Below are positions 1 to 8,033 of a stretch of DNA of 42,368 bases, one piece after another. The notes beneath the pieces are model-generated. The model worked only from the letters and a program-made list of their open reading frames with translations. It did no database searches and was not told the DNA's origin. The first letter of the stretch is position 1, and each line of letters opens with the position of its first letter. The stretch covers positions 1 to 42,368 of the forward strand of contig NZ_QUWV01000028.1 of NCBI RefSeq assembly GCF_003403295.1, in the 5' to 3' direction. The DNA is from Komagataeibacter melaceti (GTDB lineage Bacteria > Pseudomonadota > Alphaproteobacteria > Acetobacterales > Acetobacteraceae). The position numbers were made by a program, and so were the translations under genes.

Positions 1-85
1 CCCCCGGCAGCCCCTCGAATGAAGCCGTGATGGTGCCGTCCGGATTGGTCTCCAGATCGACCGGGTAAGCGTAAAGCATCCTCAT
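1..85 (-). CDS. hicB: HicB-family antitoxin, N-terminal fragment
   Basis: Only the first 28 codons are in the window; the gene continues past the left edge. The visible protein starts MRMLYAYPVDLETNPDGT and then reads ITASFEGLPG, the first beta strands typical of the HicB partial RNase-H fold (a Y-P-V/A strand, then D-G-x-x-x-A-x-F-x-D/E-L-P-G). Its ATG overlaps the TGA of the upstream hicA (ATGA), the usual hicA-hicB translational coupling. HicB normally neutralises HicA, and a C-terminal DNA-binding domain, not visible here, normally represses the operon. The identity rests on the short N-terminus plus the hicA neighbour. Confidence 0.8.
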   Translation of the reverse strand, partial: MRMLYAYPVDLETNPDGTITASFEGLPG

Positions 86-294
86 ACCTCCAGATCGGTT
101 TCGGTCAGTCCGAGATCCTTGATGATCTTGCGGAATGTCCCGGTGGCAATGTCACCGCGATGGTTCGACACCACGGTCGGCCTGCCGTTCAGCCGTACCA
201 CGATGTGCGACCCCTTTCCCTTACGTTCGGTCATGTCCCAGCCATTCTTGTTGGCAAGGCGGCGGAGACGGGCGAGGAGGTCAGCGGCTTTCAT
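82..294 (-). CDS. hicA: HicA-family mRNA interferase toxin
   Basis: The 70-residue protein has the dsRBD-like HicA layout: an N-terminal helix (KAADLLARLRRLANKNGW), then the K-G-S-H-I-V-V strand carrying the catalytic histidine (His30), then the V-S-N-H-R-G-D and GTFRKIIKDLGL segments. HicA toxins cleave mRNA and are blocked by HicB, which follows with a 4-bp overlap. The frame can be extended to a GTG at 312, but that codon lies inside an inverted repeat (306-321) that looks like the operator, so the ATG at 294 is preferred. The pair sits at the end of an integrated element and probably serves in its maintenance (inference). Confidence 0.88.
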   Translation of the reverse strand: MKAADLLARLRRLANKNGWDMTERKGKGSHIVVRLNGRPTVVSNHRGDIATGTFRKIIKDLGLTETDLEV

Positions 295-305
295 GTCCAC
301 AATAT

Positions 306-321
306 CGCGCACATATGCGCG
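306..321. promoter_or_regulatory. Inverted repeat upstream of hicA, candidate HicB operator
   Basis: The arms CGCGCA and TGCGCG are exact complements separated by 4 bp. The site is 12 bp upstream of the hicA ATG and 25 bp upstream of the divergent gene at 346. HicAB operons are usually repressed by HicB or the complex at palindromes near the start. The function here is inferred from position and symmetry. Confidence 0.45.
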
Positions 322-345
322 AGTGTCAAATGAAATCGGTCATAA

Positions 346-1173
346 ATGAACGAGAAAAACCACCCGCTTGCAAACCTGCGTAAACTCGGCTGCCGTCCGG
401 CTGCACACCGGCCCGGGCAGCCGCACCTTTCCGCCATGCGTGGCTTCATGGCCCGGCAGGCCCCGGCAAGGCTGGACCGCAGCCATATCGACCCGCACCC
501 GGCCATGCTGGGCAATGACCAGATCGGGGACTGTACAAGTGCGGGCATCGGCAACCACCTGCACGCCACGGCGGCGCTGGCCGGTTCCGATGTGGCGGGG
601 ATCACCACGGATGCGGCGGTACGGTTCTACAGCCTCTCCACCGGCTACGTGCCGGGCAACCCGGCCACGGATAATGGCGGCATCGAGGTGGACGTGCTGG
701 GATACGCACAGCGTGAGGGCTACGCTCTGACCACACAGACGCTGTTCCCCCTGTGGGGCAGCGCCGACCCGGCCGACCTGAATGGGGTGCGCAACATCGC
801 GGCTGGCCTGTCCGCCGCCTATCTGGGCGTGCAGCTGGCGGATGCGGATATGTGGCAGGACCAGGACGGCAACCTGCCGCCGGTGTGGGATACGGACAGT
901 CCCGCAGCCCATGGCGACCCCACGCCGGGCAGCGCGGGCGGGCACTGCCTGCTGCTGTGGGATTATACCGGCACGGCGGATACCGACCTCGTGACGCTGC
1001 TGACATGGGGCACGAAGCAGAAGGCCACGTGGCGATGGGTGCGCTCGCGCATCATGGAGGCGCACGGCCTGGCATGGCGGCAGCTCCTGCCCGCAGGGAT
1101 GCTGTCACCCTCGGGGCAGGACTGGGAGGCACTGGTGGCCGCGAATGATGCCTATCTGGATGGCGCAGCATGA
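346..1173 (+). CDS. Papain-like fold protein of phage or island origin
   Basis: The protein has 275 residues, no signal peptide and no membrane segment. Around residue 57 it has G-N-D-Q-I-G-D-C-T-S-A-G, which resembles the active-site cysteine region of C1-like peptidases. Later G-G-H-C-L-L-L-W-D-Y supplies a histidine, and L-L-T-W-G-T-K-Q resembles the papain S-W-G turn. Together they suggest a papain-like fold with a plausible Cys-His pair, but protease activity is not shown. No good ribosome-binding site precedes the ATG at 346. An internal ATG at 436 would remove 30 poorly patterned residues. The stop overlaps the start of the downstream lipoprotein (ATGA), so the two are probably co-translated. 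A cargo or late-phage accessory role is inferred from its place next to the att site. Confidence 0.6.
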   Translation: MNEKNHPLANLRKLGCRPAAHRPGQPHLSAMRGFMARQAPARLDRSHIDPHPAMLGNDQIGDCTSAGIGNHLHATAALAGSDVAGITTDAAVRFYSLSTGYVPGNPATDNGGIEVDVLGYAQREGYALTTQTLFPLWGSADPADLNGVRNIAAGLSAAYLGVQLADADMWQDQDGNLPPVWDTDSPAAHGDPTPGSAGGHCLLLWDYTGTADTDLVTLLTWGTKQKATWRWVRSRIMEAHGLAWRQLLPAGMLSPSGQDWEALVAANDAYLDGAA

Positions 1174-1811
1174 GCGGCCCCCATGGGGCTGACCGGGTGG
1201 TGTTCGTCCTCGCCAGCCTGTTCGGCATGGCCGGGTGCGCGCTCCAGCCCGGACCGGTGCACACCACCATCCCGCAGGCCATGGCCTCCATCCAGAGCAG
1301 CCTCGCGCAGGCCGGGGTGGTTTCGGTCTCGCATGCCGGTGACTGGACGGCCGCGCAGCAGGCCCGGTTTGCGCAGGCGGTGCGCGCGGCCCAGTGCGGG
1401 CAGCACACGCCCGACCCCGTGGTTGGCACGATTGCGGGGGATGTGACGCTGCAACTGTCCGGCGGCTTCACGCAGGGCGGGCAGTTCAGCGTGGGAACGA
1501 TCACCACAGCACCGACCTTCGGGATCGAGGGTGACGCCAGCCGCACGCGCGGGCAGACGGTCAGCCTGCCGGTGGCCTACGCCCCGCTGTCATCCCTGCC
1601 GGATGTGGAGATGTCACGGCAGCTTGGTTACGAAACGGAGATGCTGTCTCAGAACGATGACACCCGGCACACCGAAGCAGCCCGACTGACTGCTGATCGG
1701 GATGAGTTGGAAAAAAGGGTTCGCAGCCTGCTTGATAGCTGGAGCATAAGCGAGTGCATCGACCACATACCGGTCAAGCCATTCGCGGGCATCCACAGAC
1801 GATCCAGATAG
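1170..1811 (+). CDS. Predicted lipoprotein of the integrated element
   Basis: The 213-residue protein has an N-terminal hydrophobic stretch (VVFVLASLFGMAG) ending in the lipobox G-M-A-G-C, with Cys23 as the likely acylated residue. The next ~130 residues are Ala/Gly/Thr/Gln-rich. From about residue 150 the sequence becomes charged and helical (TADRDELEKRVRSLLDSW) and the DNA looks less GC-rich, so the C-terminus may derive from a different source or be read-through after truncation near the element end. It overlaps the papain-like gene by 4 bp. Function is unknown. Confidence 0.6.
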   Translation: MSGPHGADRVVFVLASLFGMAGCALQPGPVHTTIPQAMASIQSSLAQAGVVSVSHAGDWTAAQQARFAQAVRAAQCGQHTPDPVVGTIAGDVTLQLSGGFTQGGQFSVGTITTAPTFGIEGDASRTRGQTVSLPVAYAPLSSLPDVEMSRQLGYETEMLSQNDDTRHTEAARLTADRDELEKRVRSLLDSWSISECIDHIPVKPFAGIHRRSR

Positions 1812-2272
1812 AAGCGAATCGCAAGAATCCGCTCTGGTCCACTGGACCAGAATCACATATTCGAATCGCAGCGATTTTTAATTTATTGGGCAACAATATA
1901 ACGGAAAACTACCATTTTTGCGGGAGTGCCCTGTTTTGGTAAGGGAGAGGTCGACAGTTCAATCCTGTCCAGCAGCACCATGATTTCCCCCGATATTTCC
2001 ATATTCCCGGTTTACCTGCCATATGCGCGGGTCAATCATGCATATCCGCCCGTGGGGCCTGTGCATGTCCGGCCCTGCCATGCCCCCGCGCTATGGGGGC
2101 GGAAAAGCTGGTGGAACCCCGGTATGTCCTAAAAGCGGTTTCACGCCTGCTTTCCCACGCGCTACGTGGGGGCCGTGCGGGAAAACGCCCATAATGCAAC
2201 GCCCGTCAAAACCGGACAGGACATGCCCACATGGATGGCCCATGGGGTTGCCTGTATTTTCTGGAGTTACGG
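1812..2272. other. Element/chromosome junction, no gene
   Basis: The stretch from 1812 to 1935 looks less GC-rich than its surroundings and has no convincing frame. It ends in the partial tRNA-Thr copy at 1936-1980. From 1981 to 2272 only short overlapping frames without ribosome-binding sites are present; a GGAG at about 2263 belongs to the next gene. The integrated element is inferred to end at about 1980. Confidence 0.6.
1936..1980 (+). repeat. Attachment-site remnant: 3' end of tRNA-Thr(GGT)
   Basis: The sequence reads as anticodon loop TTGGTAA (anticodon GGT), anticodon-stem strand GGGAG, variable loop AGGTC, T arm GACAG-TTCAATC-CTGTC, acceptor strand CAGCAGC, discriminator A and encoded CCA. 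The expected 5' strands (GCTGCTG acceptor, D arm, CTCCC anticodon stem) are absent; CGGGAGTGCCCTGTT stands there instead. A 3'-half tRNA copy without a 5' half is the usual product of tyrosine-recombinase integration into a tRNA gene. The intact gene should be at the other end of the element, outside the window to the left. Confidence 0.8.
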
Positions 2273-3292
2273 ATGCGTATTCTTGTTACTGGCACGGCGG
2301 GATTCATCGGCTATCACGTCGCCCGCCGCCTGCTGCGCGACGGGCACGCCGTAACGGGCATTGATGGCATGACAGCCTATTACGACGTGGCGCTCAAGCG
2401 CAGGCGACACGCCATGCTACGCGAATCCGCCGGGTTTACCTGCCATGAATTCCTGCTGGAAGACGCACAGGCACTTGCGGATGTCTTTACCGGATGCGAA
2501 CCGGAACTGGTGATCCACCTGGCGGCACAGGCAGGCGTGCGCTACAGCATGGAAAATCCGCAGGCCTATATCAACGCCAACATCATCGGCACCTGCAACG
2601 TGCTGGAACAGGCCCGCGCGCACCCGCCCCGGCATCTCATGCTTGCCTCCACGTCCTCGGTCTATGGGGCAAACCGGAGCGTGCCGTTTGCCGAATCCCA
2701 GCGCTGCGACCATCCGCTCAGCCTCTATGCCGCAACCAAGAAGGCGACCGAGGATCTGGCCCACTCCTATTCCCACCTGTGGAACCTGCCCATTACCATA
2801 TGCCGCTTCTTCACGGTTTATGGCCCGTGGGGGCGCCCGGACATGGCGCTGTTCCGGTTTACGGCCAATACGCTCCAGGGCAGGCCGATCGACGTTTACA
2901 ATAACGGCGATATGGCGCGTGATTTTACTTATATTGATGATGTGGTTGAGGCGGTCCGCCGTCTCTCCACCACGCCGCCACGGGGGCCGGGGGAGAGTGA
3001 CGCCGGCGCAAGCCCGGTCGCGCCGTGCCGGGTCGTCAATATTGGCAGCGGCAGGCCGGTCAGCCTGCTGGCGTTCATCGAATCCATTGAAAAGGCATTG
3101 GGCACGCCGTGCATCCGCAACGACCTGCCCATGCAGCCCGGTGACATGCCACGCACATGGGCAGACTGTTCCGCCCTGCGTGCCCTGACCGGCTTTACGC
3201 CTGACACCTCCGTGCAGGCGGGGGTGGAGGCGTTCGTTGCGTGGTACAGGACCTGTTACGCCACCACTGTGGCCAGCCCGGCCGCGCAGTAG
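2273..3292 (+). CDS. NAD-dependent sugar epimerase, UDP-glucuronate 4-epimerase type
   Basis: The 339-residue extended short-chain dehydrogenase starts MRILVTGTAGFIG, the GxxGxxG Rossmann motif. It has the S-T-S-S-V-Y-G serine and the catalytic Y-A-A-T-K (YxxxK). The following T-V-Y-G-P-W-G-R-P-D-M-A-L-F-R-F-T block is characteristic of UDP-glucuronate 4-epimerases, which interconvert UDP-GlcA and UDP-GalA for surface polysaccharides. The ATG at 2273 is chosen because GGAG lies just upstream and the Rossmann fold begins at residue 2; the frame opens 14 codons earlier without support. It stands alone, directly beyond the att site, with no polysaccharide cluster next to it. Substrate is inferred from motif similarity. 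Confidence 0.85.
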   Translation: MRILVTGTAGFIGYHVARRLLRDGHAVTGIDGMTAYYDVALKRRRHAMLRESAGFTCHEFLLEDAQALADVFTGCEPELVIHLAAQAGVRYSMENPQAYINANIIGTCNVLEQARAHPPRHLMLASTSSVYGANRSVPFAESQRCDHPLSLYAATKKATEDLAHSYSHLWNLPITICRFFTVYGPWGRPDMALFRFTANTLQGRPIDVYNNGDMARDFTYIDDVVEAVRRLSTTPPRGPGESDAGASPVAPCRVVNIGSGRPVSLLAFIESIEKALGTPCIRNDLPMQPGDMPRTWADCSALRALTGFTPDTSVQAGVEAFVAWYRTCYATTVASPAAQ

Positions 3293-3301
3293 CGAAAAGC
3301 C

Positions 3302-3760
3302 TCAGCCCCGCGCCGCGTTATCCAGCCCAAGCGCCGCCATATCGGCTGGCGGGGCGGCCAGCATGCAGGCAACGCCGGTTGTGCTGTCCACGACCATGCG
3401 GATATCCACCGGACCTTCCGCGCCGAACAGGTCCGATGTCACGCCATAGGCCGGGCGCAGCGGTTCATCCTGACCGGCCTCATGCCGGGCGATCTCGGTC
3501 ATGATGCGGGCCAGCGCGCGCTCAAGCCCCTCCATCACGCGGGAGGGGGCAAGGCGGGGACGGTCCGGCGCGCCTTCACCCGTGCAATGCAGTTCCAGCA
3601 GTCGCGCCCAGGACGCTGCCGGAATGAACATGGGCATACGCGTGCCGTCATTATGGCGCTCGGCATGCATGATGCGGCGCGTATTGGCCAGGCCGATCAC
3701 GTCAATGCGCGGCAGGTCATCGCCAATACGGGCGTCAATGGTGCGGGGGGTCTCAGCCAT
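3302..3760 (-). CDS. Unknown protein, third gene of the c-di-GMP operon
   Basis: The 152-residue protein starts MAETPRTIDARIGDDLPRID and is not recognised. It has no signal peptide or membrane segment; residues ~30-60 read like a small alpha/beta domain and the C-terminus contains G-P-V-D-I-R-M-V-V-D-S-T-T-G-V. Its ATG overlaps the end of the cyclase gene by 8 bp, so it is translated with that gene. In the published cdg1 operon of A. xylinum an unknown gene (cdg1d) also follows pdeA-dgc; whether this is its homologue cannot be judged from sequence alone. A role in c-di-GMP control is inferred from position only. Confidence 0.7.
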   Translation of the reverse strand: MAETPRTIDARIGDDLPRIDVIGLANTRRIMHAERHNDGTRMPMFIPAASWARLLELHCTGEGAPDRPRLAPSRVMEGLERALARIMTEIARHEAGQDEPLRPAYGVTSDLFGAEGPVDIRMVVDSTTGVACMLAAPPADMAALGLDNAARG

Positions 3761-5480
3761 GGGGCATTGTCCGGTCAAATTTCTGCGGAAGTTTCAGGAT
3801 ATCCTGTGCCGACAGCGCGGGAGAAATGAAGAAGCCCTGTATCCGCTCCGGCGCCATGTCCATGACCAGATCAAACTGCTCACGGGTCTCGACCCCTTCC
3901 ACCGTTACTTCCATGCCCAGCCCCTGCCCCATCTCAATCAGGCTGGACAGGACCATGCACGCACCGGGGCTGCCTACGATGTTCTCCACAATGGACTGGT
4001 CGATCTTGATCTGGGAAAAGGGCAGTTCGCGCAGGTGGCTCAGGACGGTCATGCCCTTGCCGAAATTATCCAGCGCGATCCTGAACCCGCCCTGCGCAAG
4101 GTCGCGCAGGTGCCGCAGGCCCTGATCCGCCCGGCGGCCATGCAGCATGGCTTCGGTCACTTCCAGCACGAAACTGTCCGGTGACATGCCAAAGCGTTTC
4201 AGCGCGTCTTCCAGTTCGCGGCGATAGTCATCCCGCACCAGATCCATCCGTGACAGGTTGATGGCAAGCTGGCGTGGCGGCAGGCCGTGATCCTTCCAGA
4301 TGGTGGCGTCACGCTGGAAGGATTCGATCATGCACGGGCCCATGGCCTGCGCCAGCCCGGCATCGGTAAACACGTCGGAAAAATCTTCCGCCGCAAGCAG
4401 CCCGCGCTGGGGGTGGTGCCAGCGCAGCAGGGCCTCGATCTGGTCAATCTGCAGGGTGCGGCAGTTCAGGACGGGCTGGTAATATACCTCGAACTGGTTG
4501 CGCTCGACACCACAGCGCGCCTCGCTCAAAATCGTCACACGGGCCTGCGCGCGCTCACGCAGGGCCTTCGTGAACATCTGGGACTGCTTGCCCCCTGCGC
4601 GCTTGGCGGCGTACATCGCCATGTCGGCGTTTTTCTGCACGTCCTCCATCGTATCAGTGCCGTCCAGCAGCACGGCCCCGATGCTGCCCGCGACACTTAC
4701 GGTAACCGTCTCGATATCTATGGGGCGCTCCAGAATGGCCTGAAGGCGGTCCATGTACCGATCAAGCGGCATGTCCTCAAGCGTGCGGTGCAGAATTACC
4801 GCGAACTCATCACCCCCCAGCCTGCTGACCGGATCATCGGGGTGGGTCAGTTCGATCAGGCGCGAGGCAATGGCGCGCAGCACCGTGTCGCCCGCGTGGT
4901 GGCCATGCACGTCGTTGATCTGCTTGAAGCCGTCCAGGTCAAACATGAGCAGCGCGGGCTGGACCGTGCCCGGTTCGCGGCAGCGCGCGATCTCGTCCGC
5001 CAGCGCGGTGTTGAACCCGCCACGGTTGAGCAGGCCGGTCAGCGTATCCGTTTCCGCCAGTTCACACAGGCGGTCGCGGGTGTTCATGAGTTCGGTAATC
5101 TCGAAACGGCTGGCGACATAGCCCTGAATCTGGCCGTTTTTATCAATTTTTGGGATGATGGTGGTCGCGACCCAGTACAGCGTGCCGTCCTTGGCGCGGT
5201 TGCAGATATTGCCCTGCCACAGTTCGCCGGTCGTGATCGTGCGGTACATGTCACGGAAGAAATTCGCGTCATGATACCCGGAATTGACGATACGATGGGT
5301 GGAACCGATCAGTTCCTCACGCGAATACTGGCTGATTTCACAAAAGCGGTCATTTACATACGTAATTACGCCCCTGCTGTCGGTAATGGCGACAATCAGG
5401 ATATTATCTACCAGATCCGCCCAGAAATCCGCATCCTGACGTGTCAGTGCCCGCAGCCGGTCATCGTGTTGCAATGCCAT
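3753..5480 (-). CDS. dgc: PAS-GGDEF-EAL protein, probable diguanylate cyclase
   Basis: The protein has 575 residues: PAS ~20-130, GGDEF ~140-300, EAL ~320-570. The PAS has the Aer/NifL-like pattern H-R-I-V-N-S-G-Y-H with G-E-L-W (Trp88) and N-R-A-K-D-G-T-L-Y-W, typical of flavin-binding PAS domains; AxDGC2 of A. xylinum is a known FAD-PAS relative. GGDEF (222-226) is intact and no RxxD inhibitory site precedes it. The EAL domain keeps E-A-L-L-R (349-353), Asn408, Lys492 and Gln548, but the D-D-F-G-T-G loop reads D-N-F-G-K-G (471-476), losing one metal-binding aspartate, so cyclase activity should dominate. The ATG at 5480 follows GGGAAA. It lies 109 bp after the phosphodiesterase gene, the pdeA-dgc order of cdg operons. 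Confidence 0.88.
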   Translation of the reverse strand: MALQHDDRLRALTRQDADFWADLVDNILIVAITDSRGVITYVNDRFCEISQYSREELIGSTHRIVNSGYHDANFFRDMYRTITTGELWQGNICNRAKDGTLYWVATTIIPKIDKNGQIQGYVASRFEITELMNTRDRLCELAETDTLTGLLNRGGFNTALADEIARCREPGTVQPALLMFDLDGFKQINDVHGHHAGDTVLRAIASRLIELTHPDDPVSRLGGDEFAVILHRTLEDMPLDRYMDRLQAILERPIDIETVTVSVAGSIGAVLLDGTDTMEDVQKNADMAMYAAKRAGGKQSQMFTKALRERAQARVTILSEARCGVERNQFEVYYQPVLNCRTLQIDQIEALLRWHHPQRGLLAAEDFSDVFTDAGLAQAMGPCMIESFQRDATIWKDHGLPPRQLAINLSRMDLVRDDYRRELEDALKRFGMSPDSFVLEVTEAMLHGRRADQGLRHLRDLAQGGFRIALDNFGKGMTVLSHLRELPFSQIKIDQSIVENIVGSPGACMVLSSLIEMGQGLGMEVTVEGVETREQFDLVMDMAPERIQGFFISPALSAQDILKLPQKFDRTMPHG

Positions 5481-5589
5481 TTTCCCGTCTGGAAATCATA
5501 ATAGATAATATGGAATACTTCATTAAAATCAACTCGGCATTCAGCCTGTTACACGCGTACTATCTGCCTGCGCGTGGTCCTGTTTTTGG

Positions 5590-7848
5590 TTATGACTGTA
5601 CACCCGCTCCCGCCGGGCCCTGCTTACCTGCCGCGGGGGTAATAAACGAGCCACGCTCCTGACCAGTCCGGAACCAATTTTCCAGTTCGGCCGGGGGCAG
5701 TGGTTTGGCAAAAAGGTAACCCTGCATAACATCGCAATGCAATTTTTCCAAAAGACGATGCTGCTGTACCGTCTCCACCCCTTCGGTCACGACCGTCAGC
5801 CCCAGCCTGCTGCCAATCCCGATCACCGCCATGGTCACGGCCTGGGCGTTGGCGTCATGCTCGAAATCATTGATGAAGCTGCGGTCGATCTTGATCTCGC
5901 TCAGCGGCAGGCGTGTCAGCCGCGAAAGTGAGGAATAGCCCGTGCCGAAATCATCCATCGACAGGCCGACCTCAAGCTTGCGGATGGCATGCAGCACGTC
6001 TTCCGTATCCCCGCTGCCATCCATCATGACGCTTTCGGTAATTTCCACCGTCAGGCGGTCAGGCGTCAGGTTATGGTGCGCCAGCAGGTTGGCGATGAAT
6101 TCAGGCAGCGCGCGGTTGCGGAAATGCACAGCCGACAGGTTGACCGAAACAGTCGGCACATGCATGCCCGCCTTGTCCCATTTGACCATCTGCTGGCACG
6201 CTTCCTGCAGGGACCACCGGCCGATCGCCTCGATCTGGCCGGTTTCCTCCGCCACCGCGATGAAGCGCGAGGGATAGATGTTGCCCAGCTTGGGGTGATG
6301 CCACCGTGACAGGGCCTCCACCCCGTACAGGCCGCCGGTCATGGTTTCCACCTGCGGCTGGTAATGCAGGTTGAGCAGGCCCTTGGCCAGCGCATCCCGC
6401 AATGCCGAGCCGAGCATGAGCCGCTCCTGCGCCACCTGGTTCTTTTCATGCCCGGCAAAGCGATAGACGCCGCGCCCGTCTTCCTTGGCCTGATGGGCCG
6501 CCACGTCGGCCAGGCTCAGCAGGGTCTCGCTGTCCGGCCCGTTCTCGGGGAAGGTGCATATCCCCACGCAGCAGGAGATGCTGAGCGTGTTTTCACCCAC
6601 CTGCAGCGGCTTGCCGATGGCGTTGATCAGCTTTTCGGCAAACTGTTCGGCTTTTTCGTGCGTACAGTCGGGAATGACGATGATGAATTCATCCCCGCCC
6701 GAGCGGCTGACGATGCAGTCATCATGCACCTGCGAGCGGATGCGCCGCCCGATCTCGATCAGGAAACGGTCGGCATTTACATGGCCAAGCGCGTCATTGA
6801 TGTCACGGAAGCGGTCGATATCGACCATGAACAGCGAAAACCGGCTGTCGCCACCGCGCATGATCAGCCGGTCGATGATGTTGTGCAGCGAGGTCCGGTT
6901 GAGCAGCCCGGTCAGGCGGTCAAAATTGGAGAGCTTGGCGATATGCAGCCGTGTCTCGTTCTGCTCGATCGCCAGGGCGCAGAACGGCACGCATGTCGAG
7001 ACCACGCGTTCGGGCCATTCCCGCGCCGTATCACCGCCGCGCATGTAAACGGCGAAAATGCCCATCACCTGCCCCGTGCGCGAGATGATGGGGGAGGAAC
7101 AGCACCGCTCCAGCCCCAGCGAACGGGCGACGGACTGGTAGCTGGACCACACGACCGCATTGGTGGCCGCCGGGTCCTGCCCCAGTGCGGCAAGCTGTTC
7201 GTCCGTAATGACAATGCTGTCCAGCGCGGTGCGGAAGCGCGTGGGCATGCCGGGCGACGCCAGTACCTGAAGGTGGCGCGCACGGTCGATCAGGATCAGG
7301 GCCGCCATGGCATCGGGCACGAAGCGGTCCACCCGGCGGCACAGCAGGTCGCCCACTTCCCTGATCGTCTGGTCGGATGCCAGGGCCTGGAGCACGTCGT
7401 TCTGGAGGATGAGGATCTTGCGCTGGCGGCTCTGTTCCGTCACATCCTTCATGACGGCGATGTAGTAGATCTTGCTGGTGTCAGTCAGTTGCACGCGCGA
7501 GATCGAGAGCTCACCGGTTACATGCTCGCCATTGGCGCGCTGGAACTCCACCTCACGCGATGTACCAACAATCCGGCCGATTCCCGTGGCGCGGTTACGG
7601 TCAATGAACTCGTTATGCTGGACGCGGTCGGGCACGGGTACGAGACAGTCCACATTCTGCCCCATGACTTCCTCACGCGACAGGCCCCATATCTTCTCGG
7701 CCGCCGGGTTGAAGAAGATGATGCAGTTATGCTCATCAATCACAACCATGGGATCAATCGCCTGCTCCATGGCGGAAAGCAGGACATCGGCGCTAATCTT
7801 CGGCTGATCCACCGTAAACTCCAGACATCGGCGCGACTGCTGCACCAC
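5590..7848 (-). CDS. pdeA: Haem-PAS-GAF-GGDEF-EAL c-di-GMP phosphodiesterase
   Basis: From the GTG at 7848 (preceded by ATAGGG) the protein has 752 residues: PAS ~20-135, GAF-like ~155-300, GGDEF ~305-470, EAL ~480-735. The PAS resembles FixL and AxPDEA1: V-Q-H-N-E-F-I-D-R places a histidine (His78) at the haem-ligand position and I-V-G-T-S-R an arginine (Arg98) at the ligand-sensing position. The EAL site looks complete: E-A-L-S-R-W, N-L-S, E-I-T-E-S, D-D-F-G-T-G (632-637), K-I-D, T-E-G-V-E-T, Q-G-Y. GGDEF (384-388) is also intact and may be regulatory. The inferred role is oxygen-modulated c-di-GMP hydrolysis, opposing the downstream cyclase. The frame extends to an ATG at 7950, but those 34 residues look non-coding. 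Confidence 0.88.
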   Translation of the reverse strand: MVQQSRRCLEFTVDQPKISADVLLSAMEQAIDPMVVIDEHNCIIFFNPAAEKIWGLSREEVMGQNVDCLVPVPDRVQHNEFIDRNRATGIGRIVGTSREVEFQRANGEHVTGELSISRVQLTDTSKIYYIAVMKDVTEQSRQRKILILQNDVLQALASDQTIREVGDLLCRRVDRFVPDAMAALILIDRARHLQVLASPGMPTRFRTALDSIVITDEQLAALGQDPAATNAVVWSSYQSVARSLGLERCCSSPIISRTGQVMGIFAVYMRGGDTAREWPERVVSTCVPFCALAIEQNETRLHIAKLSNFDRLTGLLNRTSLHNIIDRLIMRGGDSRFSLFMVDIDRFRDINDALGHVNADRFLIEIGRRIRSQVHDDCIVSRSGGDEFIIVIPDCTHEKAEQFAEKLINAIGKPLQVGENTLSISCCVGICTFPENGPDSETLLSLADVAAHQAKEDGRGVYRFAGHEKNQVAQERLMLGSALRDALAKGLLNLHYQPQVETMTGGLYGVEALSRWHHPKLGNIYPSRFIAVAEETGQIEAIGRWSLQEACQQMVKWDKAGMHVPTVSVNLSAVHFRNRALPEFIANLLAHHNLTPDRLTVEITESVMMDGSGDTEDVLHAIRKLEVGLSMDDFGTGYSSLSRLTRLPLSEIKIDRSFINDFEHDANAQAVTMAVIGIGSRLGLTVVTEGVETVQQHRLLEKLHCDVMQGYLFAKPLPPAELENWFRTGQERGSFITPAAGKQGPAGAGVQS

Positions 7849-8033
7849 TGAGACTACCCTATCCTGACTCGTGCAGGCCCGCAGCCCATACCATGCCAGT
7901 CCCGATTGCGTCAGTCCCGTCATGGGCCAGCAACAAAGCGTCACACGCATGGTTGCCCTGTGCCGGGGCCGTGCGTGCGGTGGGCGTGAAGCGGCGCGAT
8001 ACGCCCGTTCGCCCTGCCATGCTCACAGTCTGC

